Source of the DNA: Planctomycetota bacterium
GTDB taxonomy: Bacteria; Planctomycetota; Phycisphaerae; UBA1845
Assembly: GCA_016200265.1 (NCBI GenBank)
Contig: JACQFE010000045.1
Location: 62,001 to 126,000, forward strand
Direction of reading: 5' to 3'
DNA length: 64,000 bases
Each line of letters opens with the position of its first letter. Within the stretch, counting starts at the first letter, position 1. This document shows positions 36,922 through 46,729 of the stretch, one piece after another. Position numbers and translations under genes: made by a program. The notes beneath the pieces are model-generated. The model was not told where the DNA came from. It saw only the letters and a program-made list of their open reading frames with translations, and made no database searches.

Positions 36922-37827
36922 TTATAGACTTGGCTGCACATTCCCGAAGGCGATGACTTCGTTCATGCTGCCGCTACGCAGGCCGCGAAGGTCAAGCGTG
37001 ACGTAGGTGTAACCGAGCGAGCGGAAAAGAGCATCGATGCGGCTTGCGGCTTGGGGATCGGAAAGCATTGCGAAGCAGGACTGAGGCACTTCGATACGCG
37101 CGGTGTTGCCGTGATGCCGCACTCGACATTCAGAAACGCCGAGTTCGCGAAGAAATCTTTCCGCAAGTTCGATCATTCGCAGTTTGGCGGGCGTTACTTC
37201 TTCACCGTAGGGAATTCGGCTCGAAAGGCATGGGCTAGCCGGCTTGTCGAAAGTCGGCAGGCCCAGTCGCCGCGAAAGCTCCCGAACATCGGCCTTGGTA
37301 AGCCCTGCGTCGACCATGGGCGAACGAACGGCGTGCTCGGTTGCGGCCAAGAGTCCGGGGCGGTAGTCGCCGAGATCATCCGCGTTCACGCCATTGATAA
37401 TGTGCTTGAAACCTCGCTTTTCCCGCACATCGGAAAGATGCGTATACAGCGTCGTCTTGCAAAAATAGCAGCGGTTGGTCGGGTTGCTCGTGTAATTTGG
37501 ATTCTGGAATTCGTCAGTATGAATGACCAGATGCTCAGCGCCGAGTTGCTCCGCGAGCCGAGATGCGTCGTCGAGCTCAGCCGAAGCCAGGCTGTCACTG
37601 CGGCCGGTCACCGCGAGCACGCGAGATGGACCCAGCACATCCAGAGCAATTTTGAGAACGAGCGTGGAATCAGCACCCGCACTAAACGCAACGATGACGG
37701 ATTCCAATTCCTCGATCGCAGAACGGATGCGAACATATTTGTCATCGAGTGATTGAAAGGTCGCAGGGCTGGCGGAGGTCGTGCAACTCACTTCGCCGTT
37801 GGCGGGATCAATAGTACGGGAAAGCAT
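36922..37827 (-). CDS. larE: LarE-type ATP-dependent sacrificial sulfur transferase
   Basis: LarE adenylates and then thiolates the pyridinium carboxylates of the nickel-pincer cofactor precursor used by lactate racemase-like enzymes. The 301-residue protein has the PP-loop FSAGADSTL (~48-56), NRCYFCKTTLYTHL, DDLGDYRPGL, and DKPASPCLSSRIPYGEE, where the last Cys corresponds to the sulfur-donor position of LarE. Together with the CYFC pair it gives three Cys that could bind an iron-sulfur cluster, as described for some LarE proteins; this is inferred. I chose ATG 37827 over TTG 37842. It follows ftsH by 41 bases. No larB, larC or larA is in the window. Confidence 0.88.
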   Translation of the reverse strand: MLSRTIDPANGEVSCTTSASPATFQSLDDKYVRIRSAIEELESVIVAFSAGADSTLVLKIALDVLGPSRVLAVTGRSDSLASAELDDASRLAEQLGAEHLVIHTDEFQNPNYTSNPTNRCYFCKTTLYTHLSDVREKRGFKHIINGVNADDLGDYRPGLLAATEHAVRSPMVDAGLTKADVRELSRRLGLPTFDKPASPCLSSRIPYGEEVTPAKLRMIELAERFLRELGVSECRVRHHGNTARIEVPQSCFAMLSDPQAASRIDALFRSLGYTYVTLDLRGLRSGSMNEVIAFGNVQPSL

Positions 37828-37868
37828 GTCCACCGGCGGCAAACGGCACCCCTCTCGACGAAATTCAC

Positions 37869-39902
37869 TCAGCCCGGCTGCGCCAACGGGCCGGATCCGA
37901 GACCGCGTTCCGGAGTAGGTCGGTCGAGCGGAACGGGGCGCGCCACTCCCACCGTTGGAGTTGATGCGGCATTGTCCAGCAAATCACCCACGCCACTGCG
38001 CTCCAGCGGCTCGCCGCGGATCAGAGCATTGACTTCTTCGCCGGTGATCGTTTCATATTTCAGAAGGGCCGACGCGATCAGCTCGACTTTTTCACGGCTC
38101 TCGGTGATCGCTCTTTGAGTCTGCGAAAAAGCGGCATCCAGAATTCGCTTGACCTCCGAGTCGATGGACTCGGCCGTTTTGTCGGAATAATCGCGATTGC
38201 CGCTCATCTCCCACATTCCCGGCCGCGACGTCTCATCGCCGTAATACACAAAACCGACGTTCTCACCCATTCCCCATTCGCGCACCATCCGGCGAGCTAT
38301 ATCAGTGGCCTGACGAATGTCCTGCGACGCCCCGCTGCTGATGTCATTGAAGAACACCTGCTCGGCGATTCGTCCCCCAAAGAGCACGCGCATCGTCGCG
38401 AGTAAATAGCTCTTCGTGTAGACCATTCGATCTCGCTCCGGCAAAGCAAATGTGGCCCCGCCGGCGGCGCCTCGCGGAATGATGCTGACCTTATGGAGCG
38501 GATCGGCGTCGCTCTCAGTCGCCTGGATGAAGGCGTGCCCGGCCTCATGGTAAGCGGTGATGCGTCGATCGCGCTCATCAATCACGGCCTTCTTCCTCGC
38601 ACGACCCCAGCGGATTTTGTCACGGGCTTCTTCGAGGTCCTCCTGCCCGACATATTCGCGATTCCGCATGGTGGCGACCAACGCCGCCTCGTTCACCAAT
38701 GCGGCAAGCTCCGCCCCGCTAAACATCGGCGTGCCACGAGCGATCCGACGAATATCCACATTCGGACCCAATTTGATTTTCCGCATGTGGACCTTGAGGA
38801 TTTCGAATCGACCTTGCAAATCGGGCAAACCGACATAAACCTGACGATCGAATCGACCAGGACGAATCAACGCAGGGTCGAGTACGTCCGCGCGATTCGT
38901 GGCCGCAATCACCACAACTTGTGAATTCGTTTCAAACCCGTCCATCTCGACGAGAATCGCGTTGAGAGTCTGTTCGCGCTCGTCGTGGCCACCACCGGTA
39001 AAGCTGGCCCCGCGACGGCGTCCGACCGCGTCAATTTCATCGAGGAAGATGATGCAAGGTGAGTTTTCTTTCGCCTGCTTGAAGAGATCGCGGACGCGGG
39101 ACGCGCCGACGCCGACGAACATCTCCACGAAATCCGAGCCGCTGATGGAGAAGAAGGGAACGTCCGCTTCGCCGGCGATCGCTTTCGCCAAAAGCGTCTT
39201 CCCGCAACCCGGCTCGCCAACCAAGAGAACGCCCCGCGGAATTCGACCACCAAGTCGCTGAAACTTTTTCGGCGACTTCAGGAACTCCACAATCTCCTGG
39301 ACCTCTTCTTTCGCTTCTTCAACGCCGGCAACATCCGCGAACGTCACGCCCGTATGATCCTTATGCGTTACGCGATGCCGCGACCGGCCAAAACTACCCA
39401 GCATCCCGCCCGGTCCGCCCGCACCCCGAAGTTGTCGAAAAATCACAAACCAGGCGAAGCCGAAAATGAGGATCCACGGCAACATACTGAGAAGGACGAG
39501 CACAAGCTGATTCTGCTTTTCGTACCGAACCTCTCCCCCGCCGCTTTTCACAAGCTTTTCGATGAACTGGGAGTCAAAGGCCTCATGCGGATAATTCACG
39601 CGGAAATTGAGCGGACCGGTTGCACTTGGTTCGCCTTCTGCCGGGCCTTTCTTGCGACCTTCGATGACTCCATCTTCCTTGATCTGAATGGTCTTGATTT
39701 TCTGATCTTGAACGAGCTGACTGAATTCGCTGATCGAGATTTCCGGATACGGCATCAGCGAGCTTTGGAGCAAGCCAACCAGCAGCAACGCGAGCCCGAT
39801 GAGAACAAGCCAGCTCATCAAATTGCGGGACATGCGCACGCCGGGACCGCCGGGCTTCTTGCCGTCGTTCTTTGGGTCCAGTTGATCGTCACCTTCCGGC
39901 AT
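37869..39902 (-). CDS. ftsH: ATP-dependent zinc metalloprotease FtsH
   Basis: FtsH is a hexameric membrane AAA+ protease that degrades misfolded membrane proteins and selected regulators. The 677-residue protein has a first helix (~28-46, [16 protein letters not shown]), a ~85-residue periplasmic domain, a second helix ([20 protein letters not shown]), then Walker A (GEPGCGKT), the pore loop FVGVG, Walker B ([15 protein letters not shown]), the second region of homology ([20 protein letters not shown]) and the protease site HEAGH with a later Asp. The start is ATG 39902, with GAGG upstream. It lies between an LptE-like gene and larE on the same strand. Confidence 0.97.
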   Translation of the reverse strand: MPEGDDQLDPKNDGKKPGGPGVRMSRNLMSWLVLIGLALLLVGLLQSSLMPYPEISISEFSQLVQDQKIKTIQIKEDGVIEGRKKGPAEGEPSATGPLNFRVNYPHEAFDSQFIEKLVKSGGGEVRYEKQNQLVLVLLSMLPWILIFGFAWFVIFRQLRGAGGPGGMLGSFGRSRHRVTHKDHTGVTFADVAGVEEAKEEVQEIVEFLKSPKKFQRLGGRIPRGVLLVGEPGCGKTLLAKAIAGEADVPFFSISGSDFVEMFVGVGASRVRDLFKQAKENSPCIIFLDEIDAVGRRRGASFTGGGHDEREQTLNAILVEMDGFETNSQVVVIAATNRADVLDPALIRPGRFDRQVYVGLPDLQGRFEILKVHMRKIKLGPNVDIRRIARGTPMFSGAELAALVNEAALVATMRNREYVGQEDLEEARDKIRWGRARKKAVIDERDRRITAYHEAGHAFIQATESDADPLHKVSIIPRGAAGGATFALPERDRMVYTKSYLLATMRVLFGGRIAEQVFFNDISSGASQDIRQATDIARRMVREWGMGENVGFVYYGDETSRPGMWEMSGNRDYSDKTAESIDSEVKRILDAAFSQTQRAITESREKVELIASALLKYETITGEEVNALIRGEPLERSGVGDLLDNAASTPTVGVARPVPLDRPTPERGLGSGPLAQPG

Positions 39903-39966
39903 GCTTGAAACCTCAATCTCTAGCAATTATCCGCGCGGCCGCCGACAGCACATGATCTTAGGGCCA

Positions 39967-40476
39967 TTACCACCCGGTTTCCATTGCTTCAACAATCTCC
40001 TCGGAAAGACCATCCATGGCCCGCGTCATTCCCCCCGAAAATGTCTCATTCACAGAGGGAATGTAACTTGATTGATACACAAATCTTGGCCGCTCGACCA
40101 GAATCTCACCCGATCGCAGATCCTTCAGCGTGAAACGGATCACCACATTGGAAGCAACCTCGCGAGGCTGACCGGTTTCATAGTCACGCCCAAGCGTACG
40201 ATTTTCGACCTTGAGGATTTCGCCCGTCAACAAGGCGTCGGCCGTCGTCTTGGGTGCGATGCGATACGGCGTCTCCGTTTCGATGCGCTTTACAAGCGAT
40301 TCGGTCAGACGGAATTCCAACTCGCGTCGAAATTCCCTGGATTGAAACATTTCCACGTGAATCGTCTGAATATCGGTCCGAAAAGGCCGGGTGGCCGAAT
40401 AACCACAACCCGTCAGGAACAAGCATACCAACGGACACATGAACATTTCACAGACCAATGTACGACAATTCATCAT
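39967..40476 (-). CDS. LptE-like LPS-assembly lipoprotein
   Basis: This 169-residue lipoprotein has a lipobox signal (PLVCLFLTGC, Cys ~24) followed at once by GYSATRPFRTDIQTIHVEMF, the N-terminal pattern of LptE-family proteins. LptE plugs the LptD barrel that inserts LPS in the outer membrane. Further family-like strands are ELEFRLTESLVKRIETETPY, ADALLTGEILKVENRTLGRD and VVIRFTLKDLRSGEILVERP, ending in a helix (MTRAMDGLSEEIVEAMETGW). It sits between a TPR/BamD-like gene and ftsH, an envelope-biogenesis context. Sequence identity to LptE is always low, so the assignment is good but not certain. Confidence 0.8.
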   Translation of the reverse strand: MMNCRTLVCEMFMCPLVCLFLTGCGYSATRPFRTDIQTIHVEMFQSREFRRELEFRLTESLVKRIETETPYRIAPKTTADALLTGEILKVENRTLGRDYETGQPREVASNVVIRFTLKDLRSGEILVERPRFVYQSSYIPSVNETFSGGMTRAMDGLSEEIVEAMETGW

Positions 40477-40549
40477 CGAATCACCATCAAACGTGCTGCC
40501 CTGTTATTCTCAATGCGATGCACGAATACTCCTCGCGAAGCGGGGCATT

Positions 40550-41596
40550 TTATTTCTCCCGTGAATTTGAGGACACCGCCGGTGCTGAATTCACGGTCGA
40601 TTCAAGCGCGCCAAGCAACTCAAGCCGTTCGGTCGCCTTTCCCGCGGCAATCGTACCGGCAAATTGCGTACGAATGTTCGCATAGTAATAAACGGCGGTA
40701 CCCACGTGATCCGTCCGCTCGTAATATTCACCAATGCGAAACTCCTTCTCCGCACGAGACTCGTGGACCATGTCCAGGATCGAGCCGACGCCATCTCGCT
40801 CGGCGGCCTCGCGATAGTTCGAACGATAATCTTTGTATCGTTCCTCCGCCTCGATCAACGCGGCCTCGTCATATTCGACGCCGGCAAAACTCGACAACGC
40901 CGCTTCTGCGACTCGAGCCGTCGCGAACTGTCGATAGCGGCTCTTCGGGTAATCTCTTACGAGGCGGCTATATTCCACTTCAGCGATCGAATGCTCACCC
41001 GTCTGCACGAGATGGTCACCCTTCGCCTTGATCGCCATTTCGGCCATTCGGCTGCTAGGATGGTCCACCGAAATCTCGTCCATAATCTTGTCGGCGATGT
41101 CAACCCCGGACACGCGGATCAACCCGCCCCAAATTTTGTGCTTGGCCCCACGATAAAACGCGTCCGCGATCACGAACTCAAGCCGCAGTGCCTCATCGGT
41201 CAGGTCCATGCCGCCAAATTCGTTCAGAAACGCCTGACAAAGGGCGTGTGCCTTGTCGAATTCTTTCAATCCGATTTGCGCTTCAGCCTCGAGAAGGATG
41301 ACTTGTGGGTAAAGCGGGTGGTCGTGTCCGGGATCTTTCTTGAAAACTCTTGCTTCACGCAAGGCTCGGCTGTATTGCTTTTTGCGGATTTGCGTTTTGA
41401 TCGCGGACACACGGCCTTCGGGTGTTCCAGGCAATGGCACTTCCGGTTCATTCCAATCCTTGCTTTGCGGATCGTACATCAGTGAGCGTGACCGTGGCGG
41501 CTCGGCGCGGACGGAGGCTGTGCTGACAGCGAACGCGACAAGCATCGCGAAAGACAGGAAATGTGGAATTCGTCTCAATCGACAACGTCTGCTCAT
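40550..41596 (-). CDS. Exported TPR protein, BamD/YfiO-like
   Basis: The credible start is ATG 41596, followed by a basic stretch and a signal peptide (FLSFAMLVAFAVSTASVRAE); the frame is open upstream to 42109 but overlaps a divergent gene and is not coding. The 348-residue protein has no lipobox Cys. It carries TPR-like repeats (YSRALREARVFKKDPGHDHP, LLEAEAQIGLKEFDKAHALC, GDHLVQTGEHSIAEVEYSRL, RIGEYYERTDHVGTAVYYYA), as in outer-membrane assembly lipoprotein BamD/YfiO. It heads a minus-strand run with lptE-like, ftsH and larE genes at gaps of 73, 64 and 41 bases. An envelope role is likely. Confidence 0.78.
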   Translation of the reverse strand: MSRRCRLRRIPHFLSFAMLVAFAVSTASVRAEPPRSRSLMYDPQSKDWNEPEVPLPGTPEGRVSAIKTQIRKKQYSRALREARVFKKDPGHDHPLYPQVILLEAEAQIGLKEFDKAHALCQAFLNEFGGMDLTDEALRLEFVIADAFYRGAKHKIWGGLIRVSGVDIADKIMDEISVDHPSSRMAEMAIKAKGDHLVQTGEHSIAEVEYSRLVRDYPKSRYRQFATARVAEAALSSFAGVEYDEAALIEAEERYKDYRSNYREAAERDGVGSILDMVHESRAEKEFRIGEYYERTDHVGTAVYYYANIRTQFAGTIAAGKATERLELLGALESTVNSAPAVSSNSREK

Positions 41597-41698
41597 GAAT
41601 GTGGAAAGTCTACATCGTGAAGGCACGAAGTGGCAAATCCGCGGTACCGACAGGTGCCGTTCTTGCGTGATTCCCCGCCATGAATAAAGTCCCTGATC

Positions 41699-42673
41699 GT
41701 GCGTGCCATCTTCTTCGATCGAACTCTTCAATTTCGTGCCCAGCATGTCGATCCGGTCCCTGCCGAGGGAGAGTGCCTGATCCGCGTACACCGGGCGGGG
41801 ATCACTGCGACCGATTTGCACAACATTGATGGACTTCTTGCATTTCAGGGAATTCCCGGACATGAATTCGTCGGCGTCGTGACGAAAGGGTCGCCGGCGT
41901 GGAAAGGAAAGCGAGTCGTTGTCGATCCAAATTGCATTTGTCGATCGTGCGACATGTGCCAGTCGGGTTTGTCCAGTCATTGTCGCACTCGACGTACAAT
42001 TGGAATCCAGGGTCGTGATGGTGGGTTCGCGGAACTGGTGGCGGTGCCGGAACGGAACTTGCTTGAATTGCCCGCGACTATCGACGACGACCAGGCCGTT
42101 TTTGTTCACCTCGTGGCGGCCTCACTCCAGGTCGCACTGCAATCCTCATTCGATGCCCAGACGAAAGTCGCCATTGTAGGTTCAGGTCGATTGGGACTTG
42201 TGCTCGCGCAAGTTCTTCGCGTCACCCGGTGCCGCCTGGATGTAATTGGCCGCAACCCTCTTAAGCTCGCAGTCTGCGAACGAATGGGCTTCCAAACGCA
42301 TTCCCTCGTCGAGATTGCTCCTCGTGCCGATCACGATGTCGTCGTGGAGTGTAGTGGGTCGGCGAAAGGTCTTCATATAGCTCTTCAACTCGTGCGCCCG
42401 CGCGGAATGATCGTATTGAAAAGTCGATATTTTGATTCAGCGCCTAGTTCCACCGATCTTGCCCAATTGCTTGAAAATGAGATTCGATTGGTCGGAAGCC
42501 GTTCGGTCGGCATTGTGGATGCGATTGCCGCGCTCGCTCGGGGATTGATTGATGTCCGACCGTTGATCAGCCGCGTCGTTCCAATTGAGCAGGCAATTGC
42601 CGCCTTTGACGTGGCACGCGATCCTCGTACTATCAAAGTGCTGTTCCGGATGGATACAAGATACATGGAGTGA
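41699..42673 (+). CDS. Medium-chain (zinc-type) alcohol dehydrogenase-like oxidoreductase
   Basis: This 324-residue protein belongs to the MDR superfamily of NAD(P)-dependent dehydrogenases. Seen: the GroES-like N-terminal domain with GHEFVGVV, structural-zinc cysteines CICRSCDMCQSGLSSHC, and a Rossmann fold with VAIVGSGRLGLVLAQVL. The catalytic zinc Cys normally found in AGICGTDLH is replaced: here the text is AGITATDLHNIDG (Thr). The His and Glu of GHE are kept. Loss of the Cys may change or abolish zinc catalysis. Starts at GTG 41699. It is divergent from the TPR gene and 4 bases before the next gene, so probably co-transcribed with it. Confidence 0.87.
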   Translation: MRAIFFDRTLQFRAQHVDPVPAEGECLIRVHRAGITATDLHNIDGLLAFQGIPGHEFVGVVTKGSPAWKGKRVVVDPNCICRSCDMCQSGLSSHCRTRRTIGIQGRDGGFAELVAVPERNLLELPATIDDDQAVFVHLVAASLQVALQSSFDAQTKVAIVGSGRLGLVLAQVLRVTRCRLDVIGRNPLKLAVCERMGFQTHSLVEIAPRADHDVVVECSGSAKGLHIALQLVRPRGMIVLKSRYFDSAPSSTDLAQLLENEIRLVGSRSVGIVDAIAALARGLIDVRPLISRVVPIEQAIAAFDVARDPRTIKVLFRMDTRYME

Positions 42674-42677
42674 CCTG

Positions 42678-43724
42678 ATGTTGACCTTCCTGACGCCAAA
42701 ACGATTTTCATTATTGACCATGGGAAATTTGATCTGTGCTTGGACAGCAGTGCGCGCCGGAGACGCGCCGCCGTCTGAATCCACGTACCTCGCCAACATC
42801 AAGCAGATCACGGACACGTCCATGGGCTTTACCAAAGCCGGCGAGGCTTACTTTTCACCGGATGGAACTTCAATCATTTTTCAGGCCACTCCGAACGGCA
42901 AGGAGGACTATCAGATTTACACGCACTCCATCGGATCGCACGAGGCGAAAATGGTGAGTACTGGAAAAGGCGCCTGCACATGCGCGTACTATCGCCCTGA
43001 TGGCCTGAAGATCATCTTTGCATCAAGTCATCTCGACCCGGGGCCCGACAAACCGCAGCCGCCCAAGGACAAGAAGAACGAATACAAATGGGATTTCAAT
43101 TCCTATATGGACATCTTTGAAGCCAATCCCGACGGAACCGAACTCAAGCGGCTGACCGAGACGCCGGGCTATGACGCCGAGGGATCCTATTCGCATGATG
43201 GAAGGCTCATTGTTTTTACTTCGCAACGCGATGGCGATTTGGAAATCTACGTCATGGATGCGTATGGCACGAATACCCGACGGCTCACCAGTGCGAAAGG
43301 CTATGACGGCGGCCCGTTCTTTTCGCCCGACGATTGGACCATTCTTTATCGTGGAGACCACCGCGATGACGGAAAAATGAACTTGCAGCTTCGCATGATC
43401 AACCTGGACGGCTCGAACGACCATGCAATCACCGATAATGTGATATTCAATTGGTGTCCGTATTGGCATCCGTCCGGCCAATCGTTCATTTTCACGCAGG
43501 CTGATCATGGCGCGTTCGCCCGCGGCGAAAAACCGAATTACGATCTGTACATGATGAAAATCGATGGAAGCGATCAAACTCGAATCACATTTGATCCCGA
43601 ATTCGATGGGCTTCCGGTCTTTAGTCCTGACGGTAACAGGTTGATGTGGACGAGCAAACGGGGCGGGCTGCCTGAAGCGCAGGTATTTATCGCCGACTTT
43701 ACGCTCCCCGAAGCGTTCAAATGA
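42678..43724 (+). CDS. Exported TolB-like beta-propeller (PD40/WD40-like repeats)
   Basis: The start is ATG 42678 with GGAG 8 bases upstream, inside the tail of the dehydrogenase gene region; the frame is open further upstream but overlaps that gene. A signal peptide is likely (SLLTMGNLICAWTAVRAGD). The 348-residue protein contains repeats of the kind AYFSPDGTSIIFQATPNGKE, GSYSHDGRLIVFTSQRDGDL and PVFSPDGNRLMWTSKRGG, typical of PD40/TolB propeller blades. It may be periplasmic and bind peptides or sugars. No enzyme domain is fused to it, although some relatives carry a peptidase. Tight spacing (4 bases) to the dehydrogenase suggests an operon. Confidence 0.85.
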   Translation: MLTFLTPKRFSLLTMGNLICAWTAVRAGDAPPSESTYLANIKQITDTSMGFTKAGEAYFSPDGTSIIFQATPNGKEDYQIYTHSIGSHEAKMVSTGKGACTCAYYRPDGLKIIFASSHLDPGPDKPQPPKDKKNEYKWDFNSYMDIFEANPDGTELKRLTETPGYDAEGSYSHDGRLIVFTSQRDGDLEIYVMDAYGTNTRRLTSAKGYDGGPFFSPDDWTILYRGDHRDDGKMNLQLRMINLDGSNDHAITDNVIFNWCPYWHPSGQSFIFTQADHGAFARGEKPNYDLYMMKIDGSDQTRITFDPEFDGLPVFSPDGNRLMWTSKRGGLPEAQVFIADFTLPEAFK

Positions 43725-43948
43725 CCGCGCCCACCTCTTGTCCTGGATTCCCGGGCGTTGCGTTCGATAACCCATCCTTGGTCAATGCATCCAATAATTT
43801 GACGCACGACCGAATTTGCATTGCGCGAGCCCGCTCAATGTGAGTGTGAAAAAATACATGGGTGACCGGCGAGGATTGCGACCGAAAAATTACGACAATC
43901 AGAAATGGCCCAAGGCCCATTCTCGACGTTGGATATCAGCGGGTTCCA

Positions 43949-44849
43949 ATGACGACTGACGCGACACACATCCCTTCACAAACCAGGATGCAGGAGAGCC
44001 TGTATACTTTTCCGTATCATCATATTCCCAATTGGAGCGCGGGCCGTTTTGAATATTTCCGCGCCCGTGTGCCTTCATGCGAATATGCGTCGTACATTCG
44101 GCACTTGGTCAATCGAGCCAAGGCCGCACCTTTCAATTCTGTGCTCGACCTCGGCTGCGGAGACGGGCGATTGTGTGCGGAGCTTCGCGTCGCATATCCT
44201 TCCGCACGCATCGTCGGCGTGGATGTATCCGAACGCGCGATTGCATTTGCAAGAGCGTTTGCGCCCCGGTTGCGAATTTCATTGTGTGGATACAACATCG
44301 AACGATGCCGCCCCTGGCCCATTCGATCTGATTTACATGGTCGAAGTTCTGGAACACATCGAACTTAAGCAAGTTGACGCGTTTCTCGCCGCTGCAAAAA
44401 TGCGGCTCTCGGCGAGCGGCCGTCTTTTCCTCACCGTTCCTTCTTCAAGTGTTCCGGTGTCCGACAAGCATTTCCAACATTTCTCCCCGGAGTCATTGGA
44501 GAAAACGCTCAGCCCGCACTTTCGTGTGCAGGAAATCGTGCCCCTCAATCGAATCACTTGGTGGGAAAACGTCTTGTTCCGCCTGATGGGAAATCATTTC
44601 TTGATTCTTTCAAATCCGCCTTTGTTAAGTGTGTTATTCCGCGCCTATGAACGTCGATGTCTTCTTGCTTCGCCAAGCAATTGCCGACGATTGCTCGCCA
44701 TCTGCGCGGCCCGTCCTTCATTTGACAACGACGAACGCGCCTCGAATTCTCCCCGCGCCGGAACCGATGCATCCCCCTCAATTCATGAGAGCATTCCGCG
44801 ATCGCCCCAGAATTCCTGCACGCAACCCGTTGCCTCTACAACGTCCTAG
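43949..44849 (+). pseudogene. Class I SAM methyltransferase with a frameshift in a C-run
   Basis: The N-terminal half reads SVLDLGCGDGRLCAELR (motif I, SAM binding), IVGVDVSERAIAFARAFAP, then loses sense. One reading frame further on, the text resumes as PGCEFHCVDTTSNDAAPGPF, DLIYMVEVLEHIELKQVDAF (motif of ubiquinone/menaquinone-type methyltransferases) and LTVPSSSVPVSDKHFQHFSP. The switch falls at CCCC (44264-44267): deleting one C restores a continuous protein of about 299 residues. It could be a sequencing error or a genuine recent frameshift. The start at ATG 43949 is tentative; the frame is open from 43862. Downstream end at 44849. Substrate unknown. Confidence 0.8.
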
Positions 44850-45047
44850 AAAACAGCCGCGCCATGTTCCGCGAATCCTCGCGCAGAAGTTGCGCTGCGT
44901 CCGATATCCCTTCGTCTGCCCGATAACACAATCATGCAAATCGCTGGAAGCGCACGCCGGGCTTCGGTACAATATCGCCGCAGTCTGCGTCAAATGGGTT
45001 AGTGCCACTTCTTGGCACTCAATGGATTTCGCACGGAGCTTGCCACC

Positions 45048-45971
45048 ATGCTATTGGCCGCGGAGCCGAAAACAAGAGCCATCCGACCCGCACCGCTAGT
45101 CAAGCGATTCCTCGATCATTTGTTCATTGAATGCGGACTTTCCGGTGCCACAGTGGATGCCTACAAGCGCGATCTCAATGAATTCTGGGATGATCTCATC
45201 GCCAATGAAGTCGAACCCGCCGACCTCTCCATGACCGACGTTCAGCGTCATCTGGCCGCACTGCACAATCGCGGACTGGCCATCTCATCGATCGCCCGCC
45301 ACCTGGCCGCCATCAAGATGTTTCTTCGTTTCCTCCTGGCCGAGCGCATTCTTCGACGGGATTTGGCTTCTCTAATCGACGGCTCCAAACGGTGGCAGAC
45401 CATTCCGGACACGATTCATTATCGCGAGATTGAAGCCCTTTTGAGTGCCCCGGACCCCCGCGACGAATTCCATGTACGCGACCGGGCTTTGCTCGAACTT
45501 TTGTACGCCACCGGAATGCGGGTCAGTGAGGTCACCGACCTGACTCTTGATCGAATCAACCTCAAGCTCGGTTATGTGCGCTGTATAGGGAAGGGTCGAA
45601 AGGAGCGTATTGTTCCGGTCGGAAAATATGCAATTGAGGCTGTCGATACATACATAGACACTTTAAGAAGTCGTCTATTGGGAAATCGATTCTCTGATGC
45701 TCTTTTTCTCTCCAGAACCGGAAAGGCTCTGGATCGGACGAACGTCTGGCGGATCGTTCGAAAATATGCGATCCTCGCAGGAATCGATAAACACTTGTCA
45801 CCACACATTTTACGGCACTCTTTCGCGACTCACTTGCTCGCCGGAGGGGCCGATTTACGTATTGTTCAGGAACTCCTAGGCCATGCCGACCTCAGCACCA
45901 CACAGGTTTACACACACGTTGACGAGGCACACCTCAAGCGCGTTCATAGCCAATTCCATCCGAGGCCCTAG
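45048..45971 (+). CDS. xerD: Tyrosine recombinase XerC/XerD
   Basis: This 307-residue site-specific recombinase resolves chromosome dimers at dif sites with its partner. The N-terminal SAM-like DNA-binding domain (~20-105, DHLFIECGLSGATVDAYKRD) is followed by the catalytic domain. It has Arg in GMRVSEVTDL, Lys in GKGRKERIVPVG, His/Arg in HILRHSFATHLL, His in LGHADLSTTQVYTHV and Tyr in the same segment, all five in the expected order. ATG 45048 has GGAG upstream; a TTG at 45012 is possible. Closest to XerD by layout. It stands near no phage or integron gene, so the housekeeping role is likely. Confidence 0.93.
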   Translation: MLLAAEPKTRAIRPAPLVKRFLDHLFIECGLSGATVDAYKRDLNEFWDDLIANEVEPADLSMTDVQRHLAALHNRGLAISSIARHLAAIKMFLRFLLAERILRRDLASLIDGSKRWQTIPDTIHYREIEALLSAPDPRDEFHVRDRALLELLYATGMRVSEVTDLTLDRINLKLGYVRCIGKGRKERIVPVGKYAIEAVDTYIDTLRSRLLGNRFSDALFLSRTGKALDRTNVWRIVRKYAILAGIDKHLSPHILRHSFATHLLAGGADLRIVQELLGHADLSTTQVYTHVDEAHLKRVHSQFHPRP

Positions 45972-46036
45972 AATACGGTGCGAACCGTTCGCCGGGCGTA
46001 CGATTTGAAAATCCGTTCGAATGGATCGCGGTCAAG

Positions 46037-46729
46037 ATGTTGGCCGCATTGGGGTCGCCGCCACTTTTGTCTATGGGACCCCCTTTCGGGCTTTGCATTG
46101 GCAAGCAGAAACCACTTTTCCGGGCGAGGTACCCCGTGTCATCAATGGATTTTCAAAATTCAACCGCGCTGTCCGACCTCCGGCTCGTCGTTCTCTTCGA
46201 AGAAGCGCTTTGGGGCTGGAACGTCGGTGATATTCAGGTTCGTGTTCGTTACAGCAGGAGTGCGGAATTTTCGGGGACGTGCTTCTACGCGGATAAGCGC
46301 ATCTTCGTGAATCTGGGGCGACATTTGAAATTCCCGTTTCGGATGGAATCGAACTTGGGGCGCGCGCGGAGCATGGGTCGAATTTGGCGCAGACCCACCG
46401 TGCTCGTCGAACTGAAAGACGCCTACCAGCTCGCCCTATTTATTTTTCTTCACGAATTGTATCACCTTTTGGTGAAACGTGCGGGACGGAACACGCGGCA
46501 AAAGGAATCGATGTGCGATCGCTTTGCGGCCAAGTATCTCGTCGATCACTCCCGCGTGTCGATTCTCGATCCGAAAGGCCAGCGTGTGTCGCGGACGGAA
46601 TGGGATTTTCAAGATCTGGATGGCTTCGTGGCCCGTGCGCGCGATCCACGCGCAACCTCGGCCGCCCGCCGCAGCGCGAAACGCCCGCGACCGATGCAAG
46701 GCGGACAAGGATACCTGTTCGAAGTTTGA
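46037..46729 (+). CDS. HExxH zinc-peptidase-like conserved hypothetical
   Basis: The frame from ATG 46037 gives 230 residues; an inner ATG at 46145 may be the true start, since the sequence before it (GSPPLLSMGPPFGLCIGKQ) looks unlike a conserved domain and neither start has a strong ribosome-binding site. The core has LFEEALWGWNVGDIQVRVRY, a strand set, and an HELYHLLVKRAGR motif (HExxH) with ESMCDRFAAKYLVD ~20 residues on, whose Glu/Asp could complete a gluzincin-like site. This resembles ImmA/IrrE-type peptidases in outline, but it is not a clear match. The C-terminus is basic. Function unknown. Confidence 0.65.
   Translation: MLAALGSPPLLSMGPPFGLCIGKQKPLFRARYPVSSMDFQNSTALSDLRLVVLFEEALWGWNVGDIQVRVRYSRSAEFSGTCFYADKRIFVNLGRHLKFPFRMESNLGRARSMGRIWRRPTVLVELKDAYQLALFIFLHELYHLLVKRAGRNTRQKESMCDRFAAKYLVDHSRVSILDPKGQRVSRTEWDFQDLDGFVARARDPRATSAARRSAKRPRPMQGGQGYLFEV

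Noticed and set aside
40550..42109. A 519-codon open frame that would extend the TPR protein upstream
   Set aside because: The upstream 170 codons overlap the divergent dehydrogenase gene, have no ribosome-binding site and are not protein-like; the signal peptide begins at ATG 41596.
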